64,000 bases of DNA from Streptococcus oralis (GTDB lineage: Bacteria; Bacillota; Bacilli; Lactobacillales; Streptococcaceae): NCBI RefSeq assembly GCF_021497885.1, contig NZ_CP046523.1:1593501-1657500 (forward strand). Direction: 5' to 3'. Of this stretch, positions 53,436-63,910 are shown piece after piece. The notes beneath the pieces were generated by a model. The model was not told the DNA's origin. It made no database searches and saw only the letters and a list, made by a program, of their open reading frames with translations. The stretch's first letter is position 1; the number at the start of each line of letters is the position of its first letter. A program made the translations under genes and the position numbers.

Positions 53436-53855
53436 TCACCTATTTGCAGGGTCTGTTTCATCTGCTTTCCTTTTCAATAAAAGAGTTGCTGCTTGATTAA
53501 AACCATCACACCAGTTATACCATTTTGCTTCATACTCATCTTGAGATACGATATGATTTTTTAAATCCAGAACAGAGTAAATCTTTCTTTCCTCACAAGC
53601 TTGCGCATAGAGATAATACAGTTCATCGCCACCATCTCTATCCCACTTAGCAGAAATCGTATCCCTACCTGCCAATAAAGCCTGATAAGCCCTGTGATGC
53701 CCATCTGTAATTAACAAGTAATCTCCGAACGCAAGAATACTGATTGGAGCAACATTGCTCATTTCTTCCGGCTGATAAAGCATTTGGATATCTTGTAACT
53801 TCTTTTCTGATAAGTATAGTTGAGTCGGATGGAGATCTGTTATATTGACTTTCAT
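53436..53855 (-). CDS. ParB/sulfiredoxin-fold protein
   Basis: The 139-residue protein has a ParB-like core: an ISILAFGDYLLITDGHHRAYQALLAG segment, whose DGHHR matches the nucleotide-binding GxxR-type loop of ParB/Srx proteins. The rest is helical and ends in a basic tail. It is not next to ParA or a centromere, so it is not a partition protein here. Relatives in Firmicutes are annotated only as ParB-like or hypothetical. Own ribosome-binding site AGGAGAAAG. Confidence 0.7.
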   Translation of the reverse strand: MKVNITDLHPTQLYLSEKKLQDIQMLYQPEEMSNVAPISILAFGDYLLITDGHHRAYQALLAGRDTISAKWDRDGGDELYYLYAQACEERKIYSVLDLKNHIVSQDEYEAKWYNWCDGFNQAATLLLKRKADETDPANR

Positions 53856-53882
53856 TTCTTTCTCCTCAAAGGAATTTGATAC

Positions 53883-54533
53883 TCACTTCTGCTTGCCTTT
53901 AAATCGCCATTGGAAGCGAAGCTTGTCATAGAAAGGAAATTCGATAAACAGGACTCCCAAACCCACACAGAAACTAGCAAGAACATCAGATGGATAGTGA
54001 ACCCCCAGATAGACTCTTGATACCAGCACACTGACTAGGTAGAACCCAAGGACGATTTGAACGACTTTTCTCCAGACTGGATCTTTAATCCGTTGACTGA
54101 GAATGACAATCAAAGTGCCTACCATCAAAGTTACAGCCAGAGAATGCCCACTTGGGAAGGAAAATCCCTTTTCCTCTACTAAGTGTAAGATAGCTGGCCG
54201 TGGACGCTGGTAGATGTTTTTAAAGGTCACGATTAAAAGACCAGCTAAGGCTAGATTACCCGCCATGAAGTAGCTTTCTATCTTCCACTGCTTACGATAA
54301 AAGATAAAGGCTGCGATGGCAACCCAGGTGATAATCACCGGGATATCAATCAAATGCGTAAGGGCACGGAACAGAACTGTCAAATAATCTGGCAAGTCCC
54401 CACGAATGGCTGTCTGAATCGGTTGATCAAAACCGACCAGCGTTTGAGGGTAAAATTTAACCATATAGCCAAGAAGGACGAAAAGTAAAAGGGCAAAACT
54501 GCCCTTCATTAAAAATGTTTGTTTATCTCTCAT
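53883..54533 (-). CDS. PAP2-family membrane phosphatase
   Basis: The 216-residue protein has six membrane helices and the three phosphatase motifs in order: KNIYQRPRP, FPSGHS and SRVYLGVHYPSDV. Such enzymes dephosphorylate lipid phosphates such as phosphatidylglycerol phosphate or undecaprenyl pyrophosphate on the outer face of the membrane. It overlaps the ribU end by 11 bases, so it shares the FMN-controlled transcript. Link to riboflavin is not established. Confidence 0.92.
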   Translation of the reverse strand: MRDKQTFLMKGSFALLLFVLLGYMVKFYPQTLVGFDQPIQTAIRGDLPDYLTVLFRALTHLIDIPVIITWVAIAAFIFYRKQWKIESYFMAGNLALAGLLIVTFKNIYQRPRPAILHLVEEKGFSFPSGHSLAVTLMVGTLIVILSQRIKDPVWRKVVQIVLGFYLVSVLVSRVYLGVHYPSDVLASFCVGLGVLFIEFPFYDKLRFQWRFKGKQK

Positions 54534-55086
54534 AATGTTTTAAGGTTGGTTTCAAGAGGACGTATAACAACCAGAATGAAACGGCAAAGATGAAACCTTC
54601 AATCAGGTTAAAAGGTAAAACCATGGTCATCAAGTAGTTAGAAAGTCCTATAATTTCTCTAATATCAAAGTTGGCAAACTGCGCGTATAAAGGAATCGCA
54701 TAGACATAGTTGAGAACCAACATCGCAGAAGTCAACCCAATAGTTCCCGCTAGAGATGCTAGTAGGAAACGAAGGGTGCTACGTTCCTTTTTCCAAATCA
54801 AACCAAAGGCGATAACAAAAACTCCCAAGGCTACAACATTCATTGGCAAACCAATGTAGGTATTCACTCCCTGGCTATTCAGAAGCAACTTCAAGAGTGA
54901 GCGCAACAAGAGAATCCCTAGAGCAGCTGGCAAATCCATCACCACCAAGCCCACAAGGACTGGCAAGATACTAAACTCGATCTTGAGGAAGGTTGCCGCT
55001 GGCAAGAGCGGAAAGTCAAAGTACATCAGCACAAATGAAATGGCTGATAAAATCGCAATGGTCGAAAGTCGACGTGTGTTTGTCAT
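54523..55086 (-). CDS. ribU: Riboflavin ECF transporter S component RibU
   Basis: The 187-residue protein starts MTNTRRLSTIAILSAISFVL at 55086, eight bases after GGAGG. A longer TTG start would destroy that spacing. It has about six helices and the RibU pattern FPLLPAATFLKIEFSILPVL with the following LPAALGI. It binds riboflavin and works with the shared EcfA-EcfT module. Placement behind an FMN riboswitch supports the call. Confidence 0.95.
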   Translation of the reverse strand: MTNTRRLSTIAILSAISFVLMYFDFPLLPAATFLKIEFSILPVLVGLVVMDLPAALGILLLRSLLKLLLNSQGVNTYIGLPMNVVALGVFVIAFGLIWKKERSTLRFLLASLAGTIGLTSAMLVLNYVYAIPLYAQFANFDIREIIGLSNYLMTMVLPFNLIEGFIFAVSFWLLYVLLKPTLKHYER

Positions 55087-55241
55087 AACAGGTTCCTCCA
55101 ATTTTCTATAAAATCAGAAGAAGTTGGAAAGGATCCCTCTATCTATTCTCACTTTTTATATCCCAAAAGTTCCCTCTCACTCATTTGAGCAAGCGGTTGC
55201 AATTCATCTATAAACTCATCAGAACAGACAAAGCTATTCTT

Positions 55242-55580
55242 TCGTCTTCTCCCATCCAGACTATACTGTCGGTTGTGGAATCGCACCACATCAGCTTGCG
55301 CTCGCGGACTTCTTTAAAGGGAAGGAAATAGAGATTTTTCTTTTAGACTAGGCGACAAGCTGTAGGCATAACTTTTGGTTAGGCAAAGCTTGTCAACAAA
55401 GTTTTAAAGGAAAAATTTTTTCCTAATGATACTCAATGAAAATCAAAGAACAAACTAGGAAGCTAGCCGCGGGCTGTACTTGAGTACGGCAAGGCGAAGC
55501 TGACGTGGTTTGAATTGGATTTTCGAAGAGTATTAAAGTCACCGCCGGTCGGGAATTACACCCAGCCCTGAAGACCCTCT
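55242..55580 (-). promoter_or_regulatory. FMN (RFN) riboswitch with enlarged variable arm
   Basis: The minus strand has the two conserved halves of the RFN element. The 5' half (55545-55580) reads TCTTCAGGGCTGGGTGTAAT and CCGACCGGCGGT, and the 3' half (55242-55314) reads GCGAGCGCAAGC, TGATGTGGT and AGTCTGGATGGGAGAAGA. The variable arm between them is about 230 bases because it contains a RUP repeat. Downstream lies ribU, so FMN represses it. Confidence 0.95.
55429..55534. repeat. RUP (repeat unit of pneumococcus) element inside the FMN riboswitch
   Basis: About 106 bases with terminal inverted repeats TACTCAATGAAAATC and GATTTTCGAAGAGTA, the AGCTAGCCGCGGGCTGTACT segment and TTGAGTACGGCAAGGCGAAG, matching the RUP consensus known from S. 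pneumoniae and close relatives. TA at both borders fits its target-site preference. RUPs are thought to be moved by IS630-Spn1 transposase; no transposase is present here. Confidence 0.88.
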
Positions 55581-55587
55581 AATCATA

Positions 55588-55611
55588 ACAAAAAACGCTT
55601 GCAAGTGCAAG
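55588..55611 (-). terminator. Terminator of trmL
   Basis: On the minus strand TGCTTGCA and TGCAAGCG pair around CT and run into TTTTTT. Confidence 0.85.
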
Positions 55612-55619
55612 CATTTTGA

Positions 55620-56123
55620 TTATTTCAATTTATCTGCTTCATAGGTGTGAACAAGCTCAAGACCTGCAAAATTTTGCTGACGGAGAGCTTCGTAGACGAT
55701 CATGCAGACGGTATTGGAAACATTGAGACTGCGAACATGCTCATCATTCATAGGGATACGGAGAGCTTTCTCTGGATGTTCACGCATAAAGTCCTCTGGC
55801 AAGCCCTTGTCTTCACGTCCGAAGAGAAAATACTGATCTTCACCACTTGCCAAATTCGCCTCAGAATAGACCTTTTCTGCAAATTTGGAAATCAAGTAAA
55901 GTTGCCCTTTCATCTGAGACATAAAGTCTGCCAAGTTATCATAAAAATGAATCTCTAACTTATCCCAGTAATCCAAACCTGCTCGCTTCATCTTGCGATC
56001 ATCAATCGGAAATCCCATCGGTTTGATAATATGGAGGGGAGAATTGGTCGCAGCGCAAGTACGCGCGATGTTGCCAGTATTTTGTGGAATCTGAGGTTCA
56101 AATAAAACAATGTGATTTGTCAT
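55620..56123 (-). CDS. trmL: tRNA (cytidine/uridine-34-2'-O)-methyltransferase TrmL
   Basis: The 167-residue protein starts [21 protein letters not shown] at 56123; the longer frame lacks a proper site. It is a minimal SPOUT methyltransferase with the N-x-G-x-x-R motif, FGREDKGLP and the C-terminal knot [26 protein letters not shown]. It methylates the wobble ribose of tRNA-Leu isoacceptors. It stands alone behind a strong promoter and a terminator-containing leader. Confidence 0.95.
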   Translation of the reverse strand: MTNHIVLFEPQIPQNTGNIARTCAATNSPLHIIKPMGFPIDDRKMKRAGLDYWDKLEIHFYDNLADFMSQMKGQLYLISKFAEKVYSEANLASGEDQYFLFGREDKGLPEDFMREHPEKALRIPMNDEHVRSLNVSNTVCMIVYEALRQQNFAGLELVHTYEADKLK

Positions 56124-56146
56124 AATTGGCTTCCTTTTATCATTGC

Positions 56147-56248
56147 AAAAAAATAGCCACACTGCCCGGAGTCAAGCTCAGCAAACAGCGTGGTTAAGGC
56201 ATCGTTAACTTACCTCACAACAGGTTTGAAGTAAATCAGCGAAACTAC
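56147..56248 (-). ncRNA. Promoter-terminator leader upstream of trmL (small RNA or attenuator)
   Basis: A strong minus-strand promoter (TTGACA 56277-56282, TATACT 56255-56260, 16-base spacing) is followed about 100 bases later by a hairpin, ACCACGCTG/CAGTGTGGC (56156-56194), and seven T. Transcription starting near 56248 would end at 56147, before trmL. Either a small RNA or an attenuated leader is predicted. I do not recognise a riboswitch class. Confidence 0.55.
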
Positions 56249-56254
56249 TTTCTT

Positions 56255-56282
56255 AGTATAACACTTTCAGAATCAATGTCAA
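56255..56282 (-). promoter_or_regulatory. Promoter of the trmL leader
   Basis: TTGACA and TATACT with 16-base spacing on the minus strand. The region 56283-56525 towards trkA has no gene; TATGAT at 56490-56495 is a candidate -10 for trkA. Confidence 0.8.
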
Positions 56283-56525
56283 TAGAAACGACTTGATTTT
56301 TTTTACTTTTTTTGATGATAATTTCATGCTTGCTCATTCTCTTTCTGAAAAGGGATATCAAAAGAGTAAAATTACTTCAAATCAGAAATATCTTTATAGA
56401 AGTTAAGCAAATTTATCTTGAGAAACTTGAAAAAGACCTTTCTTCCCCTAAAAACCGCCTTGGAAGGTGCATTTTTTGCTAAAAAAGGGTATGATAGTTA
56501 CATCATGAAAAAGTAGGTTTTTTAT

Positions 56526-57875
56526 ATGAAAATTGTCCTTGTTGGTGGAGGGAAAGTTGGTTTTGCCCTCTGTCGTTCACTAGTAGCGGAAAGCCATGAC
56601 GTTGTCCTCATCGAGCAAAATGAAACTGTACTTAACCATATTGTCAGTCGCTTTGATATCATGGGCCTCCTTGGAAATGGTGCTGACTTTGCCATCTTGG
56701 AGCAAGCCGGCGTCCAAGAGTGTGATATCTTTATCGCTCTAACTGAATACGATGAAGTGAATATGATTTCAGCGGTACTTGCTAAAAAAATGGGCGCTAA
56801 AGAAACCATCGTTCGAGTGCGAAATCCTGAATACTCTAATGCCTATTTTAAAGAGAAAAATATTCTTGGATTTTCACTTATCGTTAATCCAGAACTCCTA
56901 GCAGCCCGTGCCATCTCAAATATCATCGATTTTCCTAATGCCCTCTCAGTTGAGCGTTTTGCTGGAGGTCGAGTCAGCCTGATGGAGTTTGTTATCAAGG
57001 ATTCTAGCGGGCTCTGTCAAATGCCAATCTCAGACTTCCGTAAAAAATTTGGCAACATCATTGTCTGCGCTATGGAAAGAGACCATCAACTCATGATTCC
57101 AAGTGGTGATGTTACTATCCAAGACAAGGATCGGATTTTTGTTACGGGAAATCGTGTAGATATGATGCTTTTCCACAACTATTTCAAATCACGTGCAGTG
57201 AAAAGCTTGCTTATCGTTGGAGCTGGAAAAATCGCTTATTATCTACTTGGTATTTTGAAAGACAGTCGCATCGATACCAAGGTTATCGAGATCAATCCTG
57301 AAAGAGCTCGTTTCTTTAGTGAAAAATTCCCTAATCTCTATATCGTGCAAGGAGATGGAACTGCAAAAGATATCTTACTAGAAGAAAGTGCCCCTAGCTA
57401 CGATGCGGTCGCAACCTTAACTGGGGTTGACGAAGAAAACATCATCACCTCTATGTTCCTTGACCGTGTTGGTGTTCAAAAAAACATCACTAAAGTCAAC
57501 CGAACTAGTCTTCTAGAGATTATCCATGCACCTGATTTTTCAAGTATCATCACGCCGAAAATCATCGCAGTGGATACCATTATGCACTTTATCCGTGGTC
57601 GGGTAAACGCCCAATACTCAGACCTTCAAGCCATGCACCATCTAGCAAATGGCCAAATTGAAACCCTGCAATTCCATATCAAGGAGGCCAATAAAATGAC
57701 TGCCAAACCCCTTTCACAGTTAAAATTAAAGAAAGGGGTTCTCATCGCAGCCATTATCCGAAAAGGAAAAACAATCTTCCCTACTGGAGAGGATATGCTT
57801 GAGGTGGGAGACAAGTTACTGGTAACCACCCTGTTGCCAAACATCACCAAGATTTATGATTTGATTGAGAGGTAA
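56526..57875 (+). CDS. trkA: Trk potassium uptake regulator TrkA
   Basis: The 449-residue protein has two RCK units, each with a Rossmann NAD-binding motif: VGGGKVGFALCRSL at residue 5 and LIVGAGKIAYYLL at about 228, each followed by a C-terminal RCK_C domain. This is the long double TrkA. It binds nucleotide and gates the TrkH channel. It is followed by trkH after 3 bases. It uses TTTTTT-rich upstream sequence with a weak ribosome-binding site. Confidence 0.95.
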   Translation: MKIVLVGGGKVGFALCRSLVAESHDVVLIEQNETVLNHIVSRFDIMGLLGNGADFAILEQAGVQECDIFIALTEYDEVNMISAVLAKKMGAKETIVRVRNPEYSNAYFKEKNILGFSLIVNPELLAARAISNIIDFPNALSVERFAGGRVSLMEFVIKDSSGLCQMPISDFRKKFGNIIVCAMERDHQLMIPSGDVTIQDKDRIFVTGNRVDMMLFHNYFKSRAVKSLLIVGAGKIAYYLLGILKDSRIDTKVIEINPERARFFSEKFPNLYIVQGDGTAKDILLEESAPSYDAVATLTGVDEENIITSMFLDRVGVQKNITKVNRTSLLEIIHAPDFSSIITPKIIAVDTIMHFIRGRVNAQYSDLQAMHHLANGQIETLQFHIKEANKMTAKPLSQLKLKKGVLIAAIIRKGKTIFPTGEDMLEVGDKLLVTTLLPNITKIYDLIER

Positions 57876-57878
57876 AAA

Positions 57879-59318
57879 ATGAATAAAAGTATGATCCGTT
57901 ACCTCCTCTCAAAACTTCTCTTGATTGAGGCAGCTCTCCTTCTAGTCCCTGTTAGTGTAGCAACCTATTACCAAGAATCCAGTCAAGTATTTATCGCTCT
58001 CTTTTCTACGATTGGAATTTTAATCCTTCTCGGTGGTCTTGGCGTTTTACGGAAACCGAAAAATCAACGGATTTACGCCAAGGAGGGAGTCTTAATCGTT
58101 GCCCTCTGTTGGATTCTCTGGTCTTTCTTTGGTGGCCTCCCCTTTGTCTTTTCAGGACAAATCCCAAGCGTCATCGATGCCTTTTTTGAAATCAGCTCTG
58201 GTTTTACAACTACAGGAGCAACTATTCTGAACGATGTTTCCGTTCTCAGTCGTTCCCTCCTCTTCTGGCGAAGTTTTACCCACTTGATCGGAGGGATGGG
58301 GGTACTCGTCTTTGCGCTTGCCATTATGGACAATGCTAAGAATAGCCACTTGGAGGTGATGAAGGCTGAGGTCCCTGGCCCCGTCTTTGGCAAGGTCGTA
58401 TCCAAGCTAAAAAACACTGCCCAGATCCTCTATCTGCTTTATCTGGCTCTCTTCTCCCTTTTTGTGGTTATCTACTACCTAGCAGGCATGCCTCTCTATG
58501 ATAGTTTTGTCATCGCTATGGGAACAGCAGGAACTGGGGGCTTTACCGTCTATAACGACGGAATTGCCCACTACGGTAGCTCACTCATCACCTATCTAGT
58601 TAGTATCGGAGTGTTGGTTTTTGGGGTTAACTTCAATCTCTACTACTACCTCATGCTCCGCCGAGTTAAGGCTTTCTTTGGAGATGAAGAACTGCGGGCT
58701 TATGTGATTATTGTCCTAGTGTCTACAGGCTTGATTACCCTCAACACCCTCCACCTCTACCAAGGTGTCTCTAAGAGTGTTGAAATGGCCTTCTTCCAGG
58801 TTTCCAATATCATCACGACAACAGGTTTTGGTTACGGAGATATTACCAACTGGCCTCTCTTCTCCCAGTTTATCCTCCTCTTCCTCATGGGAATCGGTGG
58901 ATCAGCTGGCTCAACTGCAGGTGGTCTCAAAGTGATCAGAGGACTCATCCTCTCAAAAATTGCTAAAAATCAGATTTTGTCCATCTTATCCCCTCACCGT
59001 GTCTTGACTCTACATGTCAACAAAACTGTGATTGACAAGGATACCCAGCACAAGATTCTTAAATATTTTGCCATCTACGTGATGATTATACTCTCTCTCA
59101 TCTTTATCGTCAGTCTTGATAGTAATGATTTTCTAGTCGTGACCAGTGCTGTCTTCAGCTGTTTTAACAATATCGGACCTATTCTAGGTACAACCTCTAG
59201 TTTTGCCATCTTTAGTCCCATCTCTAAAATCCTGCTCTCCTTTGCAATGATTGCAGGCCGCTTAGAGATTTACCCAATTTTACTACTCTTTATGAAACGC
59301 ACTTGGTCTAAACGCTAA
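57879..59318 (+). CDS. trkH: Trk potassium uptake channel TrkH
   Basis: The 479-residue protein has about ten membrane helices and four selectivity-filter repeats: SSGFTTTGATI, AGTGGFTVYND, TTTGFGYGD and a fourth with SCFNNIGPILG. These match the potassium-selective TrkH/KtrB pattern. It is the pore partner of TrkA. The operon ends at a strong terminator. Confidence 0.95.
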   Translation: MNKSMIRYLLSKLLLIEAALLLVPVSVATYYQESSQVFIALFSTIGILILLGGLGVLRKPKNQRIYAKEGVLIVALCWILWSFFGGLPFVFSGQIPSVIDAFFEISSGFTTTGATILNDVSVLSRSLLFWRSFTHLIGGMGVLVFALAIMDNAKNSHLEVMKAEVPGPVFGKVVSKLKNTAQILYLLYLALFSLFVVIYYLAGMPLYDSFVIAMGTAGTGGFTVYNDGIAHYGSSLITYLVSIGVLVFGVNFNLYYYLMLRRVKAFFGDEELRAYVIIVLVSTGLITLNTLHLYQGVSKSVEMAFFQVSNIITTTGFGYGDITNWPLFSQFILLFLMGIGGSAGSTAGGLKVIRGLILSKIAKNQILSILSPHRVLTLHVNKTVIDKDTQHKILKYFAIYVMIILSLIFIVSLDSNDFLVVTSAVFSCFNNIGPILGTTSSFAIFSPISKILLSFAMIAGRLEIYPILLLFMKRTWSKR

Positions 59319-59327
59319 TTATAATAC

Positions 59328-59361
59328 AAATCCCCTTTTACAAGCTAGTAGAAGGGGATTT
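59328..59361 (+). terminator. Terminator of trkA-trkH
   Basis: AAATCCCCTT and AAGGGGATTT form a ten-base-pair stem followed by T-rich sequence, right after the trkH stop codon. Confidence 0.92.
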
Positions 59362-59374
59362 TTCTATTAAAAAC

Positions 59375-59396
59375 GAGAAGACCTTTCGGTCCTCTC
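59375..59396 (-). terminator. Terminator of the ami operon
   Basis: On the minus strand GAGAGGACC and GGTCTTCTC pair around GAAA and are followed by GTTTTT. It ends transcription after amiF. Confidence 0.9.
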
Positions 59397-59405
59397 CTAA
59401 TCGGT

Positions 59406-60335
59406 TTATTTTTTAAGAGCTTCTTTGTATCGAGCAACTTCCGCTTGGTTAGCCCAAACATAGTGACCTGGACGAATTTCTACCATAGATGGCTTGTCTG
59501 TCTCATAGTCATGTTGGTCAGGATCGTAAACTTTCAAGACCTTCTTGCGTTCCAAGATTGGATCTGGAATCGGTACAGCAGATAGAAGCGCTTGAGTGTA
59601 GGGGTGGACAGGATTGTTAAACAACTCCTCTGTCTCCGCCACTTCGACGATAACTCCCTTATAAATAACTGCGATACGGTCCGAGATAAAGCGAACAACT
59701 GACAAGTCATGCGCGATAAAGAGATAAGTCAAGCCCAACTCTTTTTGGAACTTCTTGAGCAAGTTCAAAACTTGCGCACGCACTGATACGTCCAAGGCTG
59801 AAATTGGCTCATCTGCAATGACAAAATCAGGTTCCATCACAAGGGCACGGGCAATCCCGATACGCTGACGTTGACCACCAGAAAACTCGTGTGGATAACG
59901 GGTCAAGTGTTCTTTCAAAAGTCCAACTTCATGGATCATCTTTTGAACTTTTTCTTTTCGATCTTCTTCGTCTTTAAACAAGTGGTAGTTGTAAAGACCT
60001 TCAGAGATGATATAGTCAACCGTCGCACGCTCATTCAAGCTTGCTGCAGGGTCCTGAAAAATCATCTGGATACGACGAATCAAGTCTGAGGATTCCTTGT
60101 GAGATTTTTTGCCATTAATTTTCTGGCCATCAAAGATAATCTCTCCTTTACTGGTATTATTTAAACCAATAATGGCACGACCAATGGTTGTTTTCCCACT
60201 ACCAGACTCACCTACAAGAGAGAAAGTTTCTCCCTTGTTGATAAAGAAGTTGGCGTTTTTAACCGCGACAAACTTCTTACTTCCTTCACCGAAGGAAATT
60301 TCTAAATCTTTAATTTCTACTAATTTTTCAGACAT
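59406..60335 (-). CDS. amiF: Oligopeptide ABC transporter ATPase AmiF
   Basis: The 309-residue protein has Walker [10 protein letters not shown], signature [15 protein letters not shown] and Walker [19 protein letters not shown], then the OppF-type C-terminal region ending with the [13 protein letters not shown] motif. It is the last gene of the amiACDEF operon, 10 bases after amiE. It energises uptake of oligopeptides, including competence-modulating and nutritional peptides. Confidence 0.97.
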   Translation of the reverse strand: MSEKLVEIKDLEISFGEGSKKFVAVKNANFFINKGETFSLVGESGSGKTTIGRAIIGLNNTSKGEIIFDGQKINGKKSHKESSDLIRRIQMIFQDPAASLNERATVDYIISEGLYNYHLFKDEEDRKEKVQKMIHEVGLLKEHLTRYPHEFSGGQRQRIGIARALVMEPDFVIADEPISALDVSVRAQVLNLLKKFQKELGLTYLFIAHDLSVVRFISDRIAVIYKGVIVEVAETEELFNNPVHPYTQALLSAVPIPDPILERKKVLKVYDPDQHDYETDKPSMVEIRPGHYVWANQAEVARYKEALKK

Positions 60336-60345
60336 TTCCTTCCTC

Positions 60346-61413
60346 CTAGTCTTCTAGATGAGCAAAGCCCATTTTATCACGAATCTTGTCATGCAAATCT
60401 GCAATGACTCCAGGTTTTTCAACTTTAGGAGCATTCTCATGAAGCAACCAAGTCTTAGCCCAGTGGGTATCAGTGACTGAAAACTTAGGTGCCTTCTCTT
60501 CAAAATCAATTTGCATCGCATAATCTGAACGAAGGGCAAAAGCATCACCTTTCAACTCAGTATAAAGAGACGGTGGTGTTCCCGGGATAGAGTACAATTC
60601 TCCTTTATCATCAGCAAGCTGAGGCAAGCTAGACAAGAGACTCCAAGTATATGGATGACGTGGATCGTAGAAGACTTCCTCAACAGTACCGTATTCTACA
60701 ATTTCACCAGCATACATAACCGCTACCTTATCGGCAATACTTGCTACCACACCAAGGTCATGGGTGATAAAGATAATGGTAAAGTGGTACTCATTTTGCA
60801 AGGTTTTAAGCAAATCAATGATTTGCGCTTGAATGGTAACGTCAAGGGCCGTTGTTGGCTCGTCACAGATCAAGATATCTGGACGACAGGCAAGGGCAAT
60901 TGCAATAACGATACGTTGGCGCATCCCTCCAGAATATTGGAAAGGATACTCGTCAAAACGTTTTTCAGCGTCTGGAATTCCGACCTTGTTCATATAGTCG
61001 ATTGCCATCTCTTTGGCTTCCTTAGCTGTTTTCCCTTGATGTTTAACAATAACTTCAGTGATTTGGCTACCGATTGTATTGATTGGGTCCAAACTTGTCA
61101 TAGGGTCTTGGAAGATGGTCGCAATTTTAGCACCACGAATCTTCTCCCATTCCTTGTTAGAAGTAAGAGCAGTCAAGTCTTGTCCACGATAGTCGATACT
61201 TCCTTGGGCAATACGTCCATTGTCTTCTAACATCCCTGTAAAGGTTTTTGTTAAAACAGATTTACCAGAACCAGACTCACCTACCAATGCAAGAACTTCT
61301 CCCTCAATCAGGTCCAGAGAAACTCCTCGGATAGCCGTCAGAACTTTGTCACGAACGTCAAATTCCACGACAATATCACGAGCAGTCAAAATTACATTAT
61401 TTTCTTTTGTCAT
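60346..61413 (-). CDS. amiE: Oligopeptide ABC transporter ATPase AmiE
   Basis: The 355-residue protein has Walker [10 protein letters not shown], signature [16 protein letters not shown] and Walker [19 protein letters not shown], then the OppD-type C-terminal [15 protein letters not shown] region. It pairs with AmiF as the ATPase heterodimer. It lies between amiD and amiF in the operon. Confidence 0.97.
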   Translation of the reverse strand: MTKENNVILTARDIVVEFDVRDKVLTAIRGVSLDLIEGEVLALVGESGSGKSVLTKTFTGMLEDNGRIAQGSIDYRGQDLTALTSNKEWEKIRGAKIATIFQDPMTSLDPINTIGSQITEVIVKHQGKTAKEAKEMAIDYMNKVGIPDAEKRFDEYPFQYSGGMRQRIVIAIALACRPDILICDEPTTALDVTIQAQIIDLLKTLQNEYHFTIIFITHDLGVVASIADKVAVMYAGEIVEYGTVEEVFYDPRHPYTWSLLSSLPQLADDKGELYSIPGTPPSLYTELKGDAFALRSDYAMQIDFEEKAPKFSVTDTHWAKTWLLHENAPKVEKPGVIADLHDKIRDKMGFAHLED

Positions 61414-61421
61414 GTCTACTC

Positions 61422-62348
61422 CTATCTATGTGTACGTGGATCACTAGCGTCCGCTAGGTTTTGACCAACAACGAAAAGAGATAGGGATACCAAGATCAAG
61501 GTTGTCAACGGAATCCAGAACAAGTAAGCGTTGGTCGTAACGTTTTGTGAGTAATCTGAGATCAAACGTCCCAAACTTGGCACTGTTACAGGTAATCCCA
61601 ATCCAAAGAAGGAAAGGAAGGCTTCATAAGAGATGAAGCTTGGCAACATCAAGGTCATCGTAGAAACAATAACGGATACCAATTGTGGCATGATGTTTTT
61701 AACGATGATTTTAAAGGTTGGTGTTCCAAGTGTTTGAGAAGCAAGGTTGTATTCCAAGTCACGGTAACGCATGATTTGGATACGAATCATATAAGCAATC
61801 CCAATCCAAGTTGTCACACTCATGGCAAAAATCAAATTCCAGAAACCAGCACCAATTGAGTAAGTCAAGACAATGACAATCAAGAGAGATGGAATGTTTG
61901 AAATAATGTTATAAACTTCCATCATGACGCGGTCAACGGATTTTGAAATTCCCCAAATTCCACCAACAATAACCCCAATCACAAGGTTGATAAAAGTGGC
62001 AATGACAGAGATGAGGATAGAGTTACGCGCCCCAAACCAAACCCCGTCAAACAAGGATTTACCATTGCTATCTGTACCAAACCAATGCTCAGCATTGGGC
62101 TTGATAAAACGAGCAGAGAAGTCATTGACCTTACTTACATCGTTGAAGTCAAAATCTGAGAACATTGGGTAAATAAAGCTCATCAAGATAATGGCAACCA
62201 AAATTCCTAGCATAAAGACTGTTGATTTTTTCTTTAGAAACTGTCTAAATACAGAACCCCAGTATGAATAGGCAGGAGCATCAATTGTTTCAGAGGCAAA
62301 ATCGTCACGTTTTACGAACTGAAATTTTTCTTTTCCGATTGTTGACAT
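61422..62348 (-). CDS. amiD: Oligopeptide ABC transporter permease AmiD
   Basis: The 308-residue protein has six membrane helices and the OppC-type coupling loop [23 protein letters not shown]. An extracellular loop with [25 protein letters not shown] after the first helix is typical of the family. Its start overlaps the amiC stop by one base. Forms the translocation pore with AmiC. Confidence 0.97.
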   Translation of the reverse strand: MSTIGKEKFQFVKRDDFASETIDAPAYSYWGSVFRQFLKKKSTVFMLGILVAIILMSFIYPMFSDFDFNDVSKVNDFSARFIKPNAEHWFGTDSNGKSLFDGVWFGARNSILISVIATFINLVIGVIVGGIWGISKSVDRVMMEVYNIISNIPSLLIVIVLTYSIGAGFWNLIFAMSVTTWIGIAYMIRIQIMRYRDLEYNLASQTLGTPTFKIIVKNIMPQLVSVIVSTMTLMLPSFISYEAFLSFFGLGLPVTVPSLGRLISDYSQNVTTNAYLFWIPLTTLILVSLSLFVVGQNLADASDPRTHR

Positions 62349-63844
62349 TATTTGCCTCCTTTCTCTGTCAATTTAATACGTGGGTCAAGCATGGTCATCC
62401 AGATATCTCCTACAAAGAGTGAGAAGATAGAAATACATGTGAAGATGAAGACAAGACCAACTACCATTGAGTTGTTTGATGCCTTAACAGAGTCAATCAA
62501 CATTTTACCCATACCTGGGAAGGCGAAGACTGTTTCTGTCAATGTTGCACCACCAATAACCCCGATTACGGCACCAGGAATACCTGAAACCAAAGGAACC
62601 ATGGCATTTTTAAAGATGTGTTTATTTGAAATTTCTTTTTCAGACAGTCCTTTTGCACGAGCAAATCGAACGAAATCTTGAGATTGCAAGTCAATCATAT
62701 AACGACGAATCCAGATAGCTGTACTTGGCGCACCCAATAGACCTAGAATGACTGCTGGCAAGACGTAGGAACGCCAATCTCCAGCCCCCAAGATAGGAAA
62801 TGAGTCAGGCAGACCAATAGATGATCCAATCAAGCGCACGATGTAAACCAAAGCGATCGTTGGAAGGGCAAGCAAGAAGGTTAGAGCACCTGTCGAGAAG
62901 CTATCAATCCAAGTATTCTTGTGGCGAGCCATAGCAGATCCAAGAGGAATGGCAATCGCATAAGAAATAACCAAACCGATCAAACCAGCAACAGCCGAGC
63001 TTGCAATCATTGATGGATATTGATAATTGCTTTCTGTAGCTGTATATGGATCGTCTTTACCATAGTTAGCTACCTCACGCGCATCTGCTTGACTTGGTGA
63101 CTTGTAGGTACGAGAGTAAATATCTACAGAGGAAGTCTTTTTACCCGTAGGGAATTGAACTTCTGATGTCTTGGTTTGTCCTTGCCCCTGCGTGATAACT
63201 TGAAGCACTGGTGTGTTTGCATAAGTTGGGTAAGAGTCTCCCAAGTTAATGTTCACAAAGTTTTGGTGTACAAATGGGAACTGATTGTTGAAATACAAAA
63301 GATATTTATGTTTTGTACCTGAACCAACCAATGACCAACCGATAGCAGGGTCATTTTCAAAACGAAGATAACGTTCCAAGTTTGGATTTTCAGGGTCTTG
63401 AATCTTGTTTGTATGATCAATGTCGAGCAAGTTCGAGTAGAATTTGAAAACACGTTCAAAAATTGGAATTTCACGCGTGGCATAGAATTGACCACTTTCT
63501 GAGAATACACCGAGTGTCCAACCATTACCTAGTTGGTTGATGTATTTTTCGTAGATTGCCTTATTTGTATCATTGGCATCTACTGTTACAGATGAGTCCA
63601 TTGTGCTCGCTTTTTCTTGCAACTCCTTGGTATCGTAGTACTCGATATAGCCCATCCGCTCATAAACGGTATTTTCATAGTTATCCCGTTTATCTGGCGT
63701 CGTTGCAATCTTGTTATAGTTGGTATCCTGCTTGAAAATCAGTTTTCGAGGAACCATCGTATAGATAATCGTGTAGGTCAAGGTTGTCACCAAGAAGATA
63801 GACACCAATGAACGCAATACACGCATAAAAATATATTTCTTCAT
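62348..63844 (-). CDS. amiC: Oligopeptide ABC transporter permease AmiC
   Basis: The 498-residue protein is longer than most OppB proteins because of a large extracellular domain between the first and second helices (about residues 30-270), which is typical of AmiC. The C-terminal half has five helices and the coupling loop [27 protein letters not shown]. It starts behind GGAAACG, 66 bases after amiA. Confidence 0.97.
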   Translation of the reverse strand: MKKYIFMRVLRSLVSIFLVTTLTYTIIYTMVPRKLIFKQDTNYNKIATTPDKRDNYENTVYERMGYIEYYDTKELQEKASTMDSSVTVDANDTNKAIYEKYINQLGNGWTLGVFSESGQFYATREIPIFERVFKFYSNLLDIDHTNKIQDPENPNLERYLRFENDPAIGWSLVGSGTKHKYLLYFNNQFPFVHQNFVNINLGDSYPTYANTPVLQVITQGQGQTKTSEVQFPTGKKTSSVDIYSRTYKSPSQADAREVANYGKDDPYTATESNYQYPSMIASSAVAGLIGLVISYAIAIPLGSAMARHKNTWIDSFSTGALTFLLALPTIALVYIVRLIGSSIGLPDSFPILGAGDWRSYVLPAVILGLLGAPSTAIWIRRYMIDLQSQDFVRFARAKGLSEKEISNKHIFKNAMVPLVSGIPGAVIGVIGGATLTETVFAFPGMGKMLIDSVKASNNSMVVGLVFIFTCISIFSLFVGDIWMTMLDPRIKLTEKGGK

Positions 63845-63857
63845 ATCGTTTCCTTTT

Positions 63858-63900
63858 AAAATCCCAAAAGAACCTTCTCCTCATGGAGAGAAAGTTCTCT
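63858..63900 (-). terminator. Partial terminator between amiA and amiC
   Basis: On the minus strand AAGAGAACTTTCTC pairs imperfectly with GAGAAGGTTCTTTT, followed by a T-rich run. An internal hairpin here would give more binding protein (amiA) than permease transcript. Confidence 0.7.
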
Positions 63901-63910
63901 TGAGAGTTAT

